Origin: an uncultured Blautia sp.
Lineage (GTDB): Bacteria > Bacillota > Clostridia > Lachnospirales > Lachnospiraceae
Assembly: GCA_902476765.1 (NCBI GenBank)
Contig: CABSEJ010000083.1
Location: forward strand, 1 to 14,012
Length of the DNA stretch: 14,012 nucleotides
Direction: 5' to 3'
A model generated the notes under the pieces. That model saw nothing but the letters and a program-made list of their open reading frames with translations, was not told the DNA's origin and did no database searches. Below are positions 1-6,270 of the stretch, in pieces (positions within the stretch are counted from its first letter, which is position 1; each line of letters starts with the position of its first letter). The position numbers and the translations under genes were made by a program.

Positions 1-27
1 TTTCCAGATGGGAATTCGGGGGATTTT

Positions 28-55
28 TTGTATAACAGCGGTTTTTCTGTATAAT
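28..55 (+). promoter_or_regulatory. Putative promoter of the recombinase gene
   Basis: A perfect -10 box TATAAT lies at 50-55. A weak -35 candidate TTGTAT lies at 28-33, 16 bp away. The start codon is 53 bp downstream of the -10 box. The heptamer TGTATAA occurs twice here (29-35 and 48-54), so a second overlapping -10 (TATAAC) is possible. The call is by eye; the -35 box is poor. Confidence 0.45.
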
Positions 56-108
56 ATATTTTATGATATAGGAAAATTCAGGAGTTTTGCAGAAAAGGAG
101 GAACCAAA

Positions 109-1044
109 ATGCAGGAAAATGGATACCGGGTACAAGAAAAAACTTTTGAGACAGGAGAGTTTTGCTATGGACAGGCTGTACCTTGTAGGCAGGAGAGCTA
201 TATTGTTCAGGGTAATACGGAGTCTGAGATTTTCAGAAGCTATCTTCTGGAAAGAGAATGCGCTCCCGCCACTATCGTAAAATATGAAACAGATATCAAA
301 ACCTTTTTTAATTATATGGAGGAGACAAAAATTATTACCAAGAAAAGCCTGCTGGAATATAAGAGCTGGCTCATGGAACACTATGCCCCTGCCAGTGTTA
401 ATTCTATGCTGGTGGCATTAAATCAGTTTCTGGTATCTTTGGGTATGGAAAGATGGAAGATAAAGAGAGTTAAGATACAGAGGCAAAATGTACGGGAAGA
501 TGAAAAAGAATTGAATGTACAGGAATATCTCTGTCTGGTAAAAACAGCCAGGGAACTGGGGAAAGACAGGCTGGCTATGATATTAGAGACTATCTGTGCT
601 ACAGGCATAAGGGTCAGCGAACTACAGGCCTTTCGAACAGATAATGTGAAAAAGGGTGTGGTAAAGGTATGGAATAAAGGAAAATACCGAATCGTAGTGC
701 TGCCGGAAAAACTGAGAAAAAAACTTCTGGTGTATATGGCGAAACATAAAATTCAGGAAGGCAGGATTTTCATTACTTCCGGAGGAAAGCCCATGAACCG
801 CTCTAATATATGGGCAGATATGAAAAAATTGTCTCTGGCATCAGGAATACAGAAGGAAAAACTGTTTCCCCATAATTTAAGACATTTATTTGCCAGAAGC
901 TTTTATAAAAATACGGGAAATTTAATGCGTCTTGCAGATATTTTAGGACACAGCAACCTGGAAACTACAAGAATTTATACCTCAGAAGGGATTGAAGAAT
1001 GGAGAAATGAGATAGAAAAAGTAGGACTGATTGATTATACATAA
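109..1044 (+). CDS. Tyrosine recombinase, probable DNA invertase of the adjacent promoter switch
   Basis: This 311-aa protein is a phage integrase/XerC-D family site-specific recombinase. It has an N-terminal SAM-like DNA-binding domain at about residues 38-125 and a C-terminal catalytic domain at about 135-305. The visible catalytic set is complete: R168 (TGIRVSEL), a Lys in the NKGKYR hairpin (K190 or K192), H255 and R258 (HNLRH), H281 (LGHSN) and the nucleophile Y290 (TRIY). The start at 109 follows AAGGAGG with good spacing. The stop codon lies inside the left 24-bp inverted repeat, so the gene abuts the DNA it probably recombines. Inversion would not change the protein because the exchanged bases are identical. 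The family includes XerC/D, integrases and promoter invertases. Length and position favour an invertase; the link to this substrate is inferred from adjacency. The first ~37 residues are less typical and may be a lineage-specific extension. Confidence 0.93.
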   Translation: MQENGYRVQEKTFETGEFCYGQAVPCRQESYIVQGNTESEIFRSYLLERECAPATIVKYETDIKTFFNYMEETKIITKKSLLEYKSWLMEHYAPASVNSMLVALNQFLVSLGMERWKIKRVKIQRQNVREDEKELNVQEYLCLVKTARELGKDRLAMILETICATGIRVSELQAFRTDNVKKGVVKVWNKGKYRIVVLPEKLRKKLLVYMAKHKIQEGRIFITSGGKPMNRSNIWADMKKLSLASGIQKEKLFPHNLRHLFARSFYKNTGNLMRLADILGHSNLETTRIYTSEGIEEWRNEIEKVGLIDYT

Positions 1045-1061
1045 TGTTAGTTATGTAGTAA
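1038..1061. repeat. Left inverted repeat (recombination site) of the invertible segment
   Basis: This 24-bp sequence is a perfect inverted copy of 1379-1402; identity stops abruptly on both sides. The repeat has internal symmetry: TACATAA (1038-1044), a 6-bp asymmetric spacer TGTTAG (1045-1050), then TTATGTA (1051-1057). This is the usual layout of a tyrosine-recombinase core site, with two binding arms around a 6-8 bp exchange region. The asymmetric spacer sets polarity, and the opposed copies predict inversion rather than deletion. It overlaps the last two codons and stop of the recombinase gene. Confidence 0.92.
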
Positions 1062-1098
1062 ATTTATAAAAAACATAACCACATCTATATTTTTTTGT

Positions 1099-1128
1099 AT
1101 TATACACCTCCGCTATTAAGCATGTCAA
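1099..1128 (-). promoter_or_regulatory. Consensus promoter inside the invertible segment, pointing away from the pilus operon
   Basis: Read on the minus strand, the -35 hexamer is TTGACA (1128 to 1123) and the -10 hexamer is TATAAT (1104 to 1099), 18 bp apart. Both are perfect sigma-A consensus. In this orientation transcription starts near 1092, leaves the segment leftward through the left repeat, and runs antisense into the recombinase gene. After inversion it would drive the pilus operon. Confidence 0.85.
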
Positions 1129-1152
1129 TATCAAAAAACGGAAGATATTGGC
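1124..1152. repeat. Small dyad overlapping the -35 box of the invertible promoter
   Basis: CAATATC (1126-1132) and GATATTG (1144-1150) form a 7-bp inverted repeat separated by 11 bp. It extends by a G-T and a G-C pair to 1124 and 1152. It overlaps the -35 box at 1123-1128, so a regulator bound here could control the promoter in either orientation. The operator role is a guess from position only. Confidence 0.4.
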
Positions 1153-1217
1153 TTATTTTTCTAAGGGGAAAGATTCCTGTGACCATATTTTTTATAAAAC
1201 TTTAAGGGGGAGGTGAT

Positions 1218-1254
1218 TTTTGCTGCACGAAAACAAAGTTTTTAGGCAGCAAAA
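1218..1254. repeat. 9-bp stem-loop in the invertible segment
   Basis: TTTTGCTGC (1218-1226) pairs with GCAGCAAAA (1246-1254) around a 19-nt loop. It starts just after the strong Shine-Dalgarno-like sequence, so in RNA it could cover the TTG start at 1220. Confidence 0.5.
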
Positions 1255-1339
1255 GAAAACCCGGAAGGACAGGCAAGGAGAAAACTACTTTCTAAGGTGG
1301 ATTTTGTGCCTGAAAAATTCCGGGTTTTCTGTGGTGTAA
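1220..1339 (+). CDS. Possible 39-aa small ORF inside the invertible segment
   Basis: A TTG start at 1220 follows GGAGGTGAT (1209-1217), a 9-base match to the 3' end of 16S rRNA, with 6 bases between GGAGG and the start. The frame runs 39 codons to TAA at 1337. The product begins with two Leu codons, is basic in the middle (QQKKTRKDRQ), and has a short hydrophobic stretch (LRWILCL) near the C-terminus. I recognise no family. No good promoter precedes it, and most of it lies in a hairpin, so the coding potential may be accidental; another frame is also open from 1246 to the right repeat. In the flipped state it would read toward the recombinase. Confidence 0.22.
   Translation: MLHENKVFRQQKKTRKDRQGENYFLRWILCLKNSGFSVV
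1254..1330. terminator. Long stem-loop, possible bidirectional terminator in the invertible segment
   Basis: A perfect 13-bp inverted repeat (1254-1266 with 1318-1330, core AACCCGGAA) encloses 51 nt. An inner pairing CAGGCA (1270-1275) with TGCCTG (1307-1312) lengthens the stem. T-rich bases flank both strands (TTTT on +, TTTTCTTTT on -). It may insulate the operon from recombinase readthrough in both orientations. The large loop and short + strand T-tract make terminator activity uncertain; it could instead be part of a repeated element. Confidence 0.4.
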
Positions 1340-1378
1340 AAAGGATATTTTTTGGAAAACAACCAGAACCAAATAGGA

Positions 1379-1402
1379 TTACTACATAACTAACATTATG
1401 TA
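1379..1402. repeat. Right inverted repeat (recombination site) of the invertible segment
   Basis: This is the perfect 24-bp inverted partner of 1038-1061. Its arms are TACATAA (1383-1389) and TTATGTA (1396-1402), with spacer CTAACA (1390-1395), the complement-reverse of the left spacer. It lies 108 bp before the first pilus gene. The stretch 1403-1510 holds the fixed part of the operon leader. A TATAAA at 1452-1457 has no properly spaced -35. Confidence 0.92.
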
Positions 1403-1510
1403 ATGACAGCAGGGCGTTTCATCTTTTGGCATAGCCGCATTTAATTTTTTCTATAAAGATAAGCAGCATGGAAATACGCTTATAAGAAAGAAGGGAAGGT
1501 AAGGGATGCC

Positions 1511-4500
1511 ATGAGAAATGGAAAACGAAAATGGTTTAAAAAGACCATAGCCTGTATGCTGGCCCTAGTCATGATAGCCGGCTTGTGGCAGACGCCTGTG
1601 GTCTTCGCTCAGGGAGAGCAGCCGGAAGCCGGGATATTTTTAGAACAGCCGGAAGAGGTTTCGGGGCAGCCGGAAGCGTCAAAGAAATCTGAACCGGATG
1701 CACAGAATCTGGAGACAGGCGGAACCGGGGAAGATGATTTAAATAGTCAGGGAATTTCAGAAGAAGACCAAAAGGAAACAACATCGGGAATAGGAGATGG
1801 CTCTCAGCCTGCAGATATTCAAGGGTCTGGAAGAAAACCTCAGGAGACAGATACACCAGAAATAGAAGAAAACTTTCAGGAGGAACAGAACACAGAGAAC
1901 AGCCTGTATTCTCAAAATTCTCTTCCAAAAGCCAGAATTTCTTTTCGGACCGTATACAGGGAACTGGATGCTGTAGAGATTGCTCTGGAAGTTAATGGAA
2001 CATTAAGAGAAAATATAGAGTATCCGGCCGGACTGATTACGGATAATTTGGCTGCTTTGGACCAATACTTAACGGGCAAAGAAAAATTTCAGAAAGCAAT
2101 TCTCCGGAAAGCAGATGGGACGGAGACCCAGATTTCCAGAATCGGAACTTATGAGGGAAACGTGTACTATTCGCTAAACGACCAGCAGGATACTGGCATA
2201 TTATTGGATGTAAACGCCGGAGATACCCTGGTTTTGATGTGCGCCAGCCAGTATACGGTAACCTATGAACCCGGAGAAAACGGTACGGTTGCAGGACCGG
2301 AAACCCTTTGGCAGGGAGAAGGTCTGGAGGCTACAGTAACAGCGGCAAAATATCATCATATAAAAAGCATTAGCTGGAATGACGGTACAGAACACTCCGT
2401 AGAAGTAACAGATGAAGATTCGGTTCAGGTATCTGTGCCTGCGGAGCATATTGTCGGTGACATAATAGTAAAAGCTGAATTCGAAAAAGACCAGCCCTAT
2501 ACCATAACTGCAGGACAGATTCAGCAGGGCGGTATCTGCTTAAACCAGGGACAGGAAGGAGACGACTATTATCCGGATGGTGTAGACCAGCCCATACCTC
2601 CGGCAGAGCCGGGAAGCACCCAGACCTTTATGGTGTTTTCCCAGTCCTGGACAGGCGGAGACGAGTGGTACCTGAATATGATGAAAATCAATGGTGAAAA
2701 TATCAAGGTTCCTCTGGATTATGAGATAGGTACTACATCAGAGCCCACAATACTGTCTAACGGCTCTCAGGTAACCATAAAATTGTCGAAAAAAAATGAA
2801 GGCTTATATTGGAAAGATGGAGACCCCAGTTACGGTTTATTTACAGGAAAGTTTAATGGCTGGGATAAAAAGAGATGCCTCTATGAAGTCACTGTAACAG
2901 ACGTACAGGAAGACTTAAAGATAGATTTGAATTACAAAAGAGATGATAAGCATGAAATGATAATGACAGGACTTGATGGTATTGCTATCTTCGGGGCTGC
3001 GTCGGAAAAATATCAATGGGAAACACACTTGACTACTACAGGGTATCATTATTATTACGATGTTCAGCCAAATGACGGAGATACAGTATACGACGCCTAT
3101 TACAACAGCGGTGCCAGCCTTGCCACAGCATATAATATCTATTTGTATACTGTGAAACCGGGATATAATCCTAATACGGTAAATTTTGAAGTATTTTATA
3201 ACGGAGTACAAATGGATAGCGAGGAGGCAATTAGTCCGAAACGAGACGGCAGCGGAGAGTTAGCATGGATGCTTACGGTAAATGAAATGGCTGCAGCACT
3301 AAATACGAACTATAGGCATTTTGATGATTTTATTGTCAACGCTAATACTGCAGGATATACACACTGTTTTGCTTTAAACCAAAATTCTGCCTATAATCAG
3401 CTTTTGCGGCTGAAAGCAAACCCCTACCAATACCACCTGGTGTATAACTTAAACGCAGGAACCTATGATGGTACAGATCTGGATACCGGTAAATATCAAG
3501 TTAATGCAGACGGTACCATGACAGAAATAGGAGAAGCAGGAGAGGCTTATCGTATTTATACTCTGGCCAAGGGAAATGTATCTGTAAATATGCCTTTGGC
3601 AAAACCGGTGAAGGACGGAAGTATTTTTAAAGGATGGGTGCTTTATAAAGATGGACAGCCTGTAAGTGATAAACTTTACGGTGCCAACGAGGCTTTTTCT
3701 ATTGATACGGACAGCATAGCCAATGCGGCGGGAAATGAGAAGCTGGATCAGGGTCATACCTTCACTTTTGTGGCTCAATGGGAAGACGTGGCCATCAGTA
3801 CAGAGACTGCAGCCTATACCATCAAATACTATAAAGAAGACTCCAATGGTGATGTAGAAGCTAACGGAAAGAAATATACATTGTATCATTCTGCGTCAGA
3901 TTACGGAACCGTAGGAGATGCCTTGGTGGCTATCAATGACAGGAATCCCGGAAATGAATATACCCTGAACAGCAATTCCAGAATAAAGATTGAAAAACTG
4001 ATGGATGAGAAGGAACAGGGTTATGAGGAGAATAACCAGATTATATTTTTCTACGATTTAAAGGCCTATGACCTGACTATTGCCAAAGATGTGCAGGAGG
4101 ACGGTGATTTAACAAGGGCTTATGAGATTCAGGTCATTCTGAAAGACAGAGACGGAAATCCAGCTGCCGGCACTTACGGAAGTGTGGAATTTAAGAACGG
4201 AATCGGAACAGTGAACTTGAAGGACGGAGAAAATGTGGTCATTAGGGATATTCCTGTAGGCTATCAGTATTCTGTACAGGAGACAGAAACACTGCCCAAT
4301 GGGTATACCGTTACCTACCAGACAAATAAAGAAGAGGCAAAGAAAGAACATCCTTCAGATGTGAAGCTGACGGCAAACACCACAATAACGGTAATCAATT
4401 ACCGCCAGGTTGTACCAGATACGGGACTGACGGATGGTTCCATGGCAGGAGGACTTGGAATACTTCTTGCAGGAGGACTTGCATTGGTATTCTGGTTCAG

Positions 4501-4525
4501 GAGAAAAGGCAATGTCAGGGGATAG
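1511..4525 (+). CDS. Large LPXTG-type wall-anchored surface protein, probable pilus tip adhesin
   Basis: The 1004-aa product has a signal peptide (basic MRNGKRKWFKK, hydrophobic core, likely cleavage after VFA-33). A long acidic Glu/Gln/Ser/Pro-rich linker covers about 34-138, followed by a large region of unknown fold (about 140-640). Segments at 247-325 (YTVTYEPGENGTV) and 641-758 (VYNLNAGTYDG ... FKGWV ... FVAQWE) resemble InlB B-type repeats, and about 768-850 resembles a MucBP-like domain. A Spy0128/Cna-B-like domain at about 852-965 has a plausible isopeptide triad K859, E924 and N963. The sorting signal is VPDTG (968-972), a hydrophobic helix and a basic tail (FRRKGNVRG). The start follows a purine-rich AAGGGAAGGTAAGGG. 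First position, size and modular build fit a tip adhesin joined by the downstream sortase. The receptor is unknown. Its end overlaps the next gene by 14 bp. Confidence 0.88.
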   Translation: MRNGKRKWFKKTIACMLALVMIAGLWQTPVVFAQGEQPEAGIFLEQPEEVSGQPEASKKSEPDAQNLETGGTGEDDLNSQGISEEDQKETTSGIGDGSQPADIQGSGRKPQETDTPEIEENFQEEQNTENSLYSQNSLPKARISFRTVYRELDAVEIALEVNGTLRENIEYPAGLITDNLAALDQYLTGKEKFQKAILRKADGTETQISRIGTYEGNVYYSLNDQQDTGILLDVNAGDTLVLMCASQYTVTYEPGENGTVAGPETLWQGEGLEATVTAAKYHHIKSISWNDGTEHSVEVTDEDSVQVSVPAEHIVGDIIVKAEFEKDQPYTITAGQIQQGGICLNQGQEGDDYYPDGVDQPIPPAEPGSTQTFMVFSQSWTGGDEWYLNMMKINGENIKVPLDYEIGTTSEPTILSNGSQVTIKLSKKNEGLYWKDGDPSYGLFTGKFNGWDKKRCLYEVTVTDVQEDLKIDLNYKRDDKHEMIMTGLDGIAIFGAASEKYQWETHLTTTGYHYYYDVQPNDGDTVYDAYYNSGASLATAYNIYLYTVKPGYNPNTVNFEVFYNGVQMDSEEAISPKRDGSGELAWMLTVNEMAAALNTNYRHFDDFIVNANTAGYTHCFALNQNSAYNQLLRLKANPYQYHLVYNLNAGTYDGTDLDTGKYQVNADGTMTEIGEAGEAYRIYTLAKGNVSVNMPLAKPVKDGSIFKGWVLYKDGQPVSDKLYGANEAFSIDTDSIANAAGNEKLDQGHTFTFVAQWEDVAISTETAAYTIKYYKEDSNGDVEANGKKYTLYHSASDYGTVGDALVAINDRNPGNEYTLNSNSRIKIEKLMDEKEQGYEENNQIIFFYDLKAYDLTIAKDVQEDGDLTRAYEIQVILKDRDGNPAAGTYGSVEFKNGIGTVNLKDGENVVIRDIPVGYQYSVQETETLPNGYTVTYQTNKEEAKKEHPSDVKLTANTTITVINYRQVVPDTGLTDGSMAGGLGILLAGGLALVFWFRRKGNVRG

Positions 4526-5024
4526 CAAACAGCCCTCTCTTTTGCAGGACGTGTTGTTTCTGCTTTTGAAAATAGGAATTATAGCCCTTTTGTTTTTCGG
4601 GCTGTTTACATTTGTATATGGAATTTTTTCCTGCAGAGAACCGGGAATGGAGCCAGCCGTAAAGGACGGAGACATGGTGATTTACTACAGGTTGGACAAG
4701 AATTATCAGATTTCAGATACCGTAGCTGTGGAGTACCAGGGAGAGACAATGGTTCGCCGTGTGGTGGCAGCTGAGGGAGATAAAGTTGATATTACAGAGG
4801 ATGGTCTGATAATTAACGGAGCTTTACAGCAGGAAGAAAACATTTATGAGGAGACGCTGCGCTATGAGGAAGGAATTGACTTCCCTATTACCATTCAGGA
4901 GGGTGAGGTATTTCTCCTTGGGGATGCAAGAGAGAATGCGACGGACAGCAGAATTTATGGGCCGGTAAAAGTTCGTGATACTCTGGGTAAAGTTATGGTG
5001 ATTATACGGCGCAGGGGAATATAA
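4512..5024 (+). CDS. Signal peptidase I-like pilus assembly protein without catalytic Ser/Lys (SipA-like)
   Basis: The 170-aa product is a signal peptidase I (S26) homologue with one N-terminal membrane helix (about 14-38) and an extracellular domain. Box B reads REPGMEP where active enzymes have S-M-x-P, so the nucleophile Ser is Gly45 (codon GGA). Box D reads MVRRVVAAEGD where active enzymes have a Lys before the Arg, so the general base is Arg82 (codon CGC). Box E (GDARENATDSR) is intact, so the fold is probably kept. In streptococcal pilus loci, SipA/LepA-type homologues are needed for pilus polymerisation, and some lack the dyad; a non-enzymatic chaperone or scaffold role is inferred here. 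The start at 4512 is preferred over an in-frame ATG at 4434 because AGGAG (4499-4503) precedes it, it gives a normal N-terminus, and the overlap with the tip gene is only 14 bp. Confidence 0.85.
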   Translation: MSGDSKQPSLLQDVLFLLLKIGIIALLFFGLFTFVYGIFSCREPGMEPAVKDGDMVIYYRLDKNYQISDTVAVEYQGETMVRRVVAAEGDKVDITEDGLIINGALQQEENIYEETLRYEEGIDFPITIQEGEVFLLGDARENATDSRIYGPVKVRDTLGKVMVIIRRRGI

Positions 5025-5078
5025 TACCGGAGTTAATCCCAGAATTATAGAAAATTATGAGTTTCAGGAGGAAAAGAA

Positions 5079-6260
5079 ATGAAGAAAAGAAACAAAATAA
5101 TCAGCTTTTTGTTGGCAGGAGCCATGGCAATGGGAATGTGTGTAACAGCGTATGCAGAACCAGGTACTGTAAATCCACCGGAAGGAACAGAAGAAAATCC
5201 GGCAGAGGCAGCTATTACCAAAACACTTCAGATGCCTGAGGGTGTGGAAATTCCTCAGGAGGGATTTACTTTTTCCTTTGATTTTACAGCCACAGGATTT
5301 GAAGGTGGAGCTGCACGGCAGGATGCCCCGGATCTGGATACTACAATATCCTTTGCTGCAACAGATGATGACAGTGCCACAGCAACAGATGGACTGATTA
5401 AAATTACAAAAGAAACAGGAGATATTTTTGACGGAAAAACTTTCCCGGCTGCAGGTGTTTATACATATACAGTTCTGGAGACTGGTGAGGATGCTGTCGG
5501 ATACGGAATGGATTATTCTGAGGCTACTTACACGATGAACGTGTATGTAAAGAATAAGGCAGATGAAACAGGAACCTATGTTTACAGTGTTACCACCACA
5601 CAAAATACAGACGACAGCGGAGCTGAAACCGGTACTAAGGTAGATCCTGAACCGGGAGATACACCAGGAGAAGGAAATGGATTTGCTTTTGTAAACAGCT
5701 ATACTCAGGGCGGAGGAAACCCTGAAGACCCGGAAAGCAATGCATTAGAAATCAGCAAAACTGTAGCAGGTGAGTATGGAGACCATACAAAAGAATTTAC
5801 TTTTAATGTGACTCTGACAAAGGCTGCTTTGGCAGAAGCTCCGGAAGACGGATATGTTGGTAAGGTTGGAGATACAGAATATAAATTTGTTCCCGGTACA
5901 GCTACAACTGTAACTATGAAACATGGAGATGAGCTTACTTTTAAGGAGCTTCCTGCCGGAACAAAATATACAGTAACGGAGACTGGAACAGAAAATTATA
6001 CAGCTTCAGCAGTAACTGTGGAGAATGCGGGTACACCTGAAAATGCACCTGCAGTTGAAGAAGGAGCAAACCTTACAGTAAGTGATAAACTGGTAGGTGC
6101 AAAGGGAAATAACTCTACTGCCTTTACAAATACATATGATGATGCCAGTGTAACTCCAACCGGTATTATCATCAATAACCTTCCCTTTGTTATTTTAATC
6201 GTAGTTGCTGCAGCAGGAATTTCCCTGTATGTAATCAGCAGAAGAAGATTCAGCCGCTAA
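5079..6260 (+). CDS. Major pilin (shaft), Spy0128/FctA-like, two isopeptide domains
   Basis: The 393-aa precursor has a signal peptide (MKKRNKIISF..., cleavage likely after AYA-26). Domain 1 (about 42-210) and domain 2 (about 220-354) each show the layout of Spy0128-type pilins, with candidate isopeptide residues K48/E134/N206 (ITKT, VLETGED, FVNSY) and K227/E301/N351 (ISKT, VTETG, FTNTY). The sorting signal is VTPTG (358-362), a hydrophobic helix, and RRRFSR. This resembles the QVPTG motif of group A Streptococcus FctA, which a class B sortase polymerises; a class B sortase gene follows 10 bp downstream. The start is set by CAGGAGG at 5065-5071. Self-crosslinked domains would give a protease-resistant, mechanically stable shaft. 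The Lys that joins subunits was not identified. Confidence 0.92.
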   Translation: MKKRNKIISFLLAGAMAMGMCVTAYAEPGTVNPPEGTEENPAEAAITKTLQMPEGVEIPQEGFTFSFDFTATGFEGGAARQDAPDLDTTISFAATDDDSATATDGLIKITKETGDIFDGKTFPAAGVYTYTVLETGEDAVGYGMDYSEATYTMNVYVKNKADETGTYVYSVTTTQNTDDSGAETGTKVDPEPGDTPGEGNGFAFVNSYTQGGGNPEDPESNALEISKTVAGEYGDHTKEFTFNVTLTKAALAEAPEDGYVGKVGDTEYKFVPGTATTVTMKHGDELTFKELPAGTKYTVTETGTENYTASAVTVENAGTPENAPAVEEGANLTVSDKLVGAKGNNSTAFTNTYDDASVTPTGIIINNLPFVILIVVAAAGISLYVISRRRFSR

Positions 6261-6270
6261 TATATGAGAA

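Larger units (their letters stand above)
1062..1378. other. Invertible promoter segment (inverton), OFF orientation
   Basis: This 317-bp non-coding segment lies exactly between the two 24-bp inverted repeats. It carries one strong promoter reading left (1099-1128), an inverted repeat at that promoter's -35 side, two larger hairpins and a possible small ORF reading right. Flipping it maps position x to 2440-x. The -10 box would then lie at 1336-1341 on the + strand with initiation near 1348, about 160 nt before the first pilus gene. In the orientation given, no convincing promoter was seen facing the operon. The overall arrangement (recombinase, inverted repeats, promoter, surface-structure operon) matches known invertible promoters controlling fimbriae and capsules. 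Confidence 0.85.

Noticed and set aside
1426..1457. Fixed promoter for the pilus operon outside the invertible segment (TTGGCA with TATAAA)
   Set aside because: The spacing is 20 bp, too long for a standard sigma-A promoter, and no extended -10 is present. It cannot be ruled out as a weak basal promoter.
3449..3889. 146-codon minus-strand open frame within the tip adhesin gene
   Set aside because: It has atypical composition, lacks translation signals, and lies fully inside a well-supported gene.
4434..4511. Longer N-terminus for the SipA-like gene starting at 4434
   Set aside because: It would add 26 hydrophilic residues translated from another frame of the tip gene's anchor region, without a good ribosome binding site. 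The ATG at 4512 has AGGAG at proper spacing.
5025..5078. Possible internal terminator or promoter between the SipA-like gene and the pilin gene
   Set aside because: No stem with a T-tract and no paired -35/-10 boxes were found. The gap looks like a plain spacer with a ribosome binding site.
5064..5603. 179-codon open frame on the minus strand within the major pilin gene
   Set aside because: It is a shadow of the pilin gene: Cys/Ser-rich, with no ribosome binding site or recognisable domain, and the + strand frame has clear pilin features.
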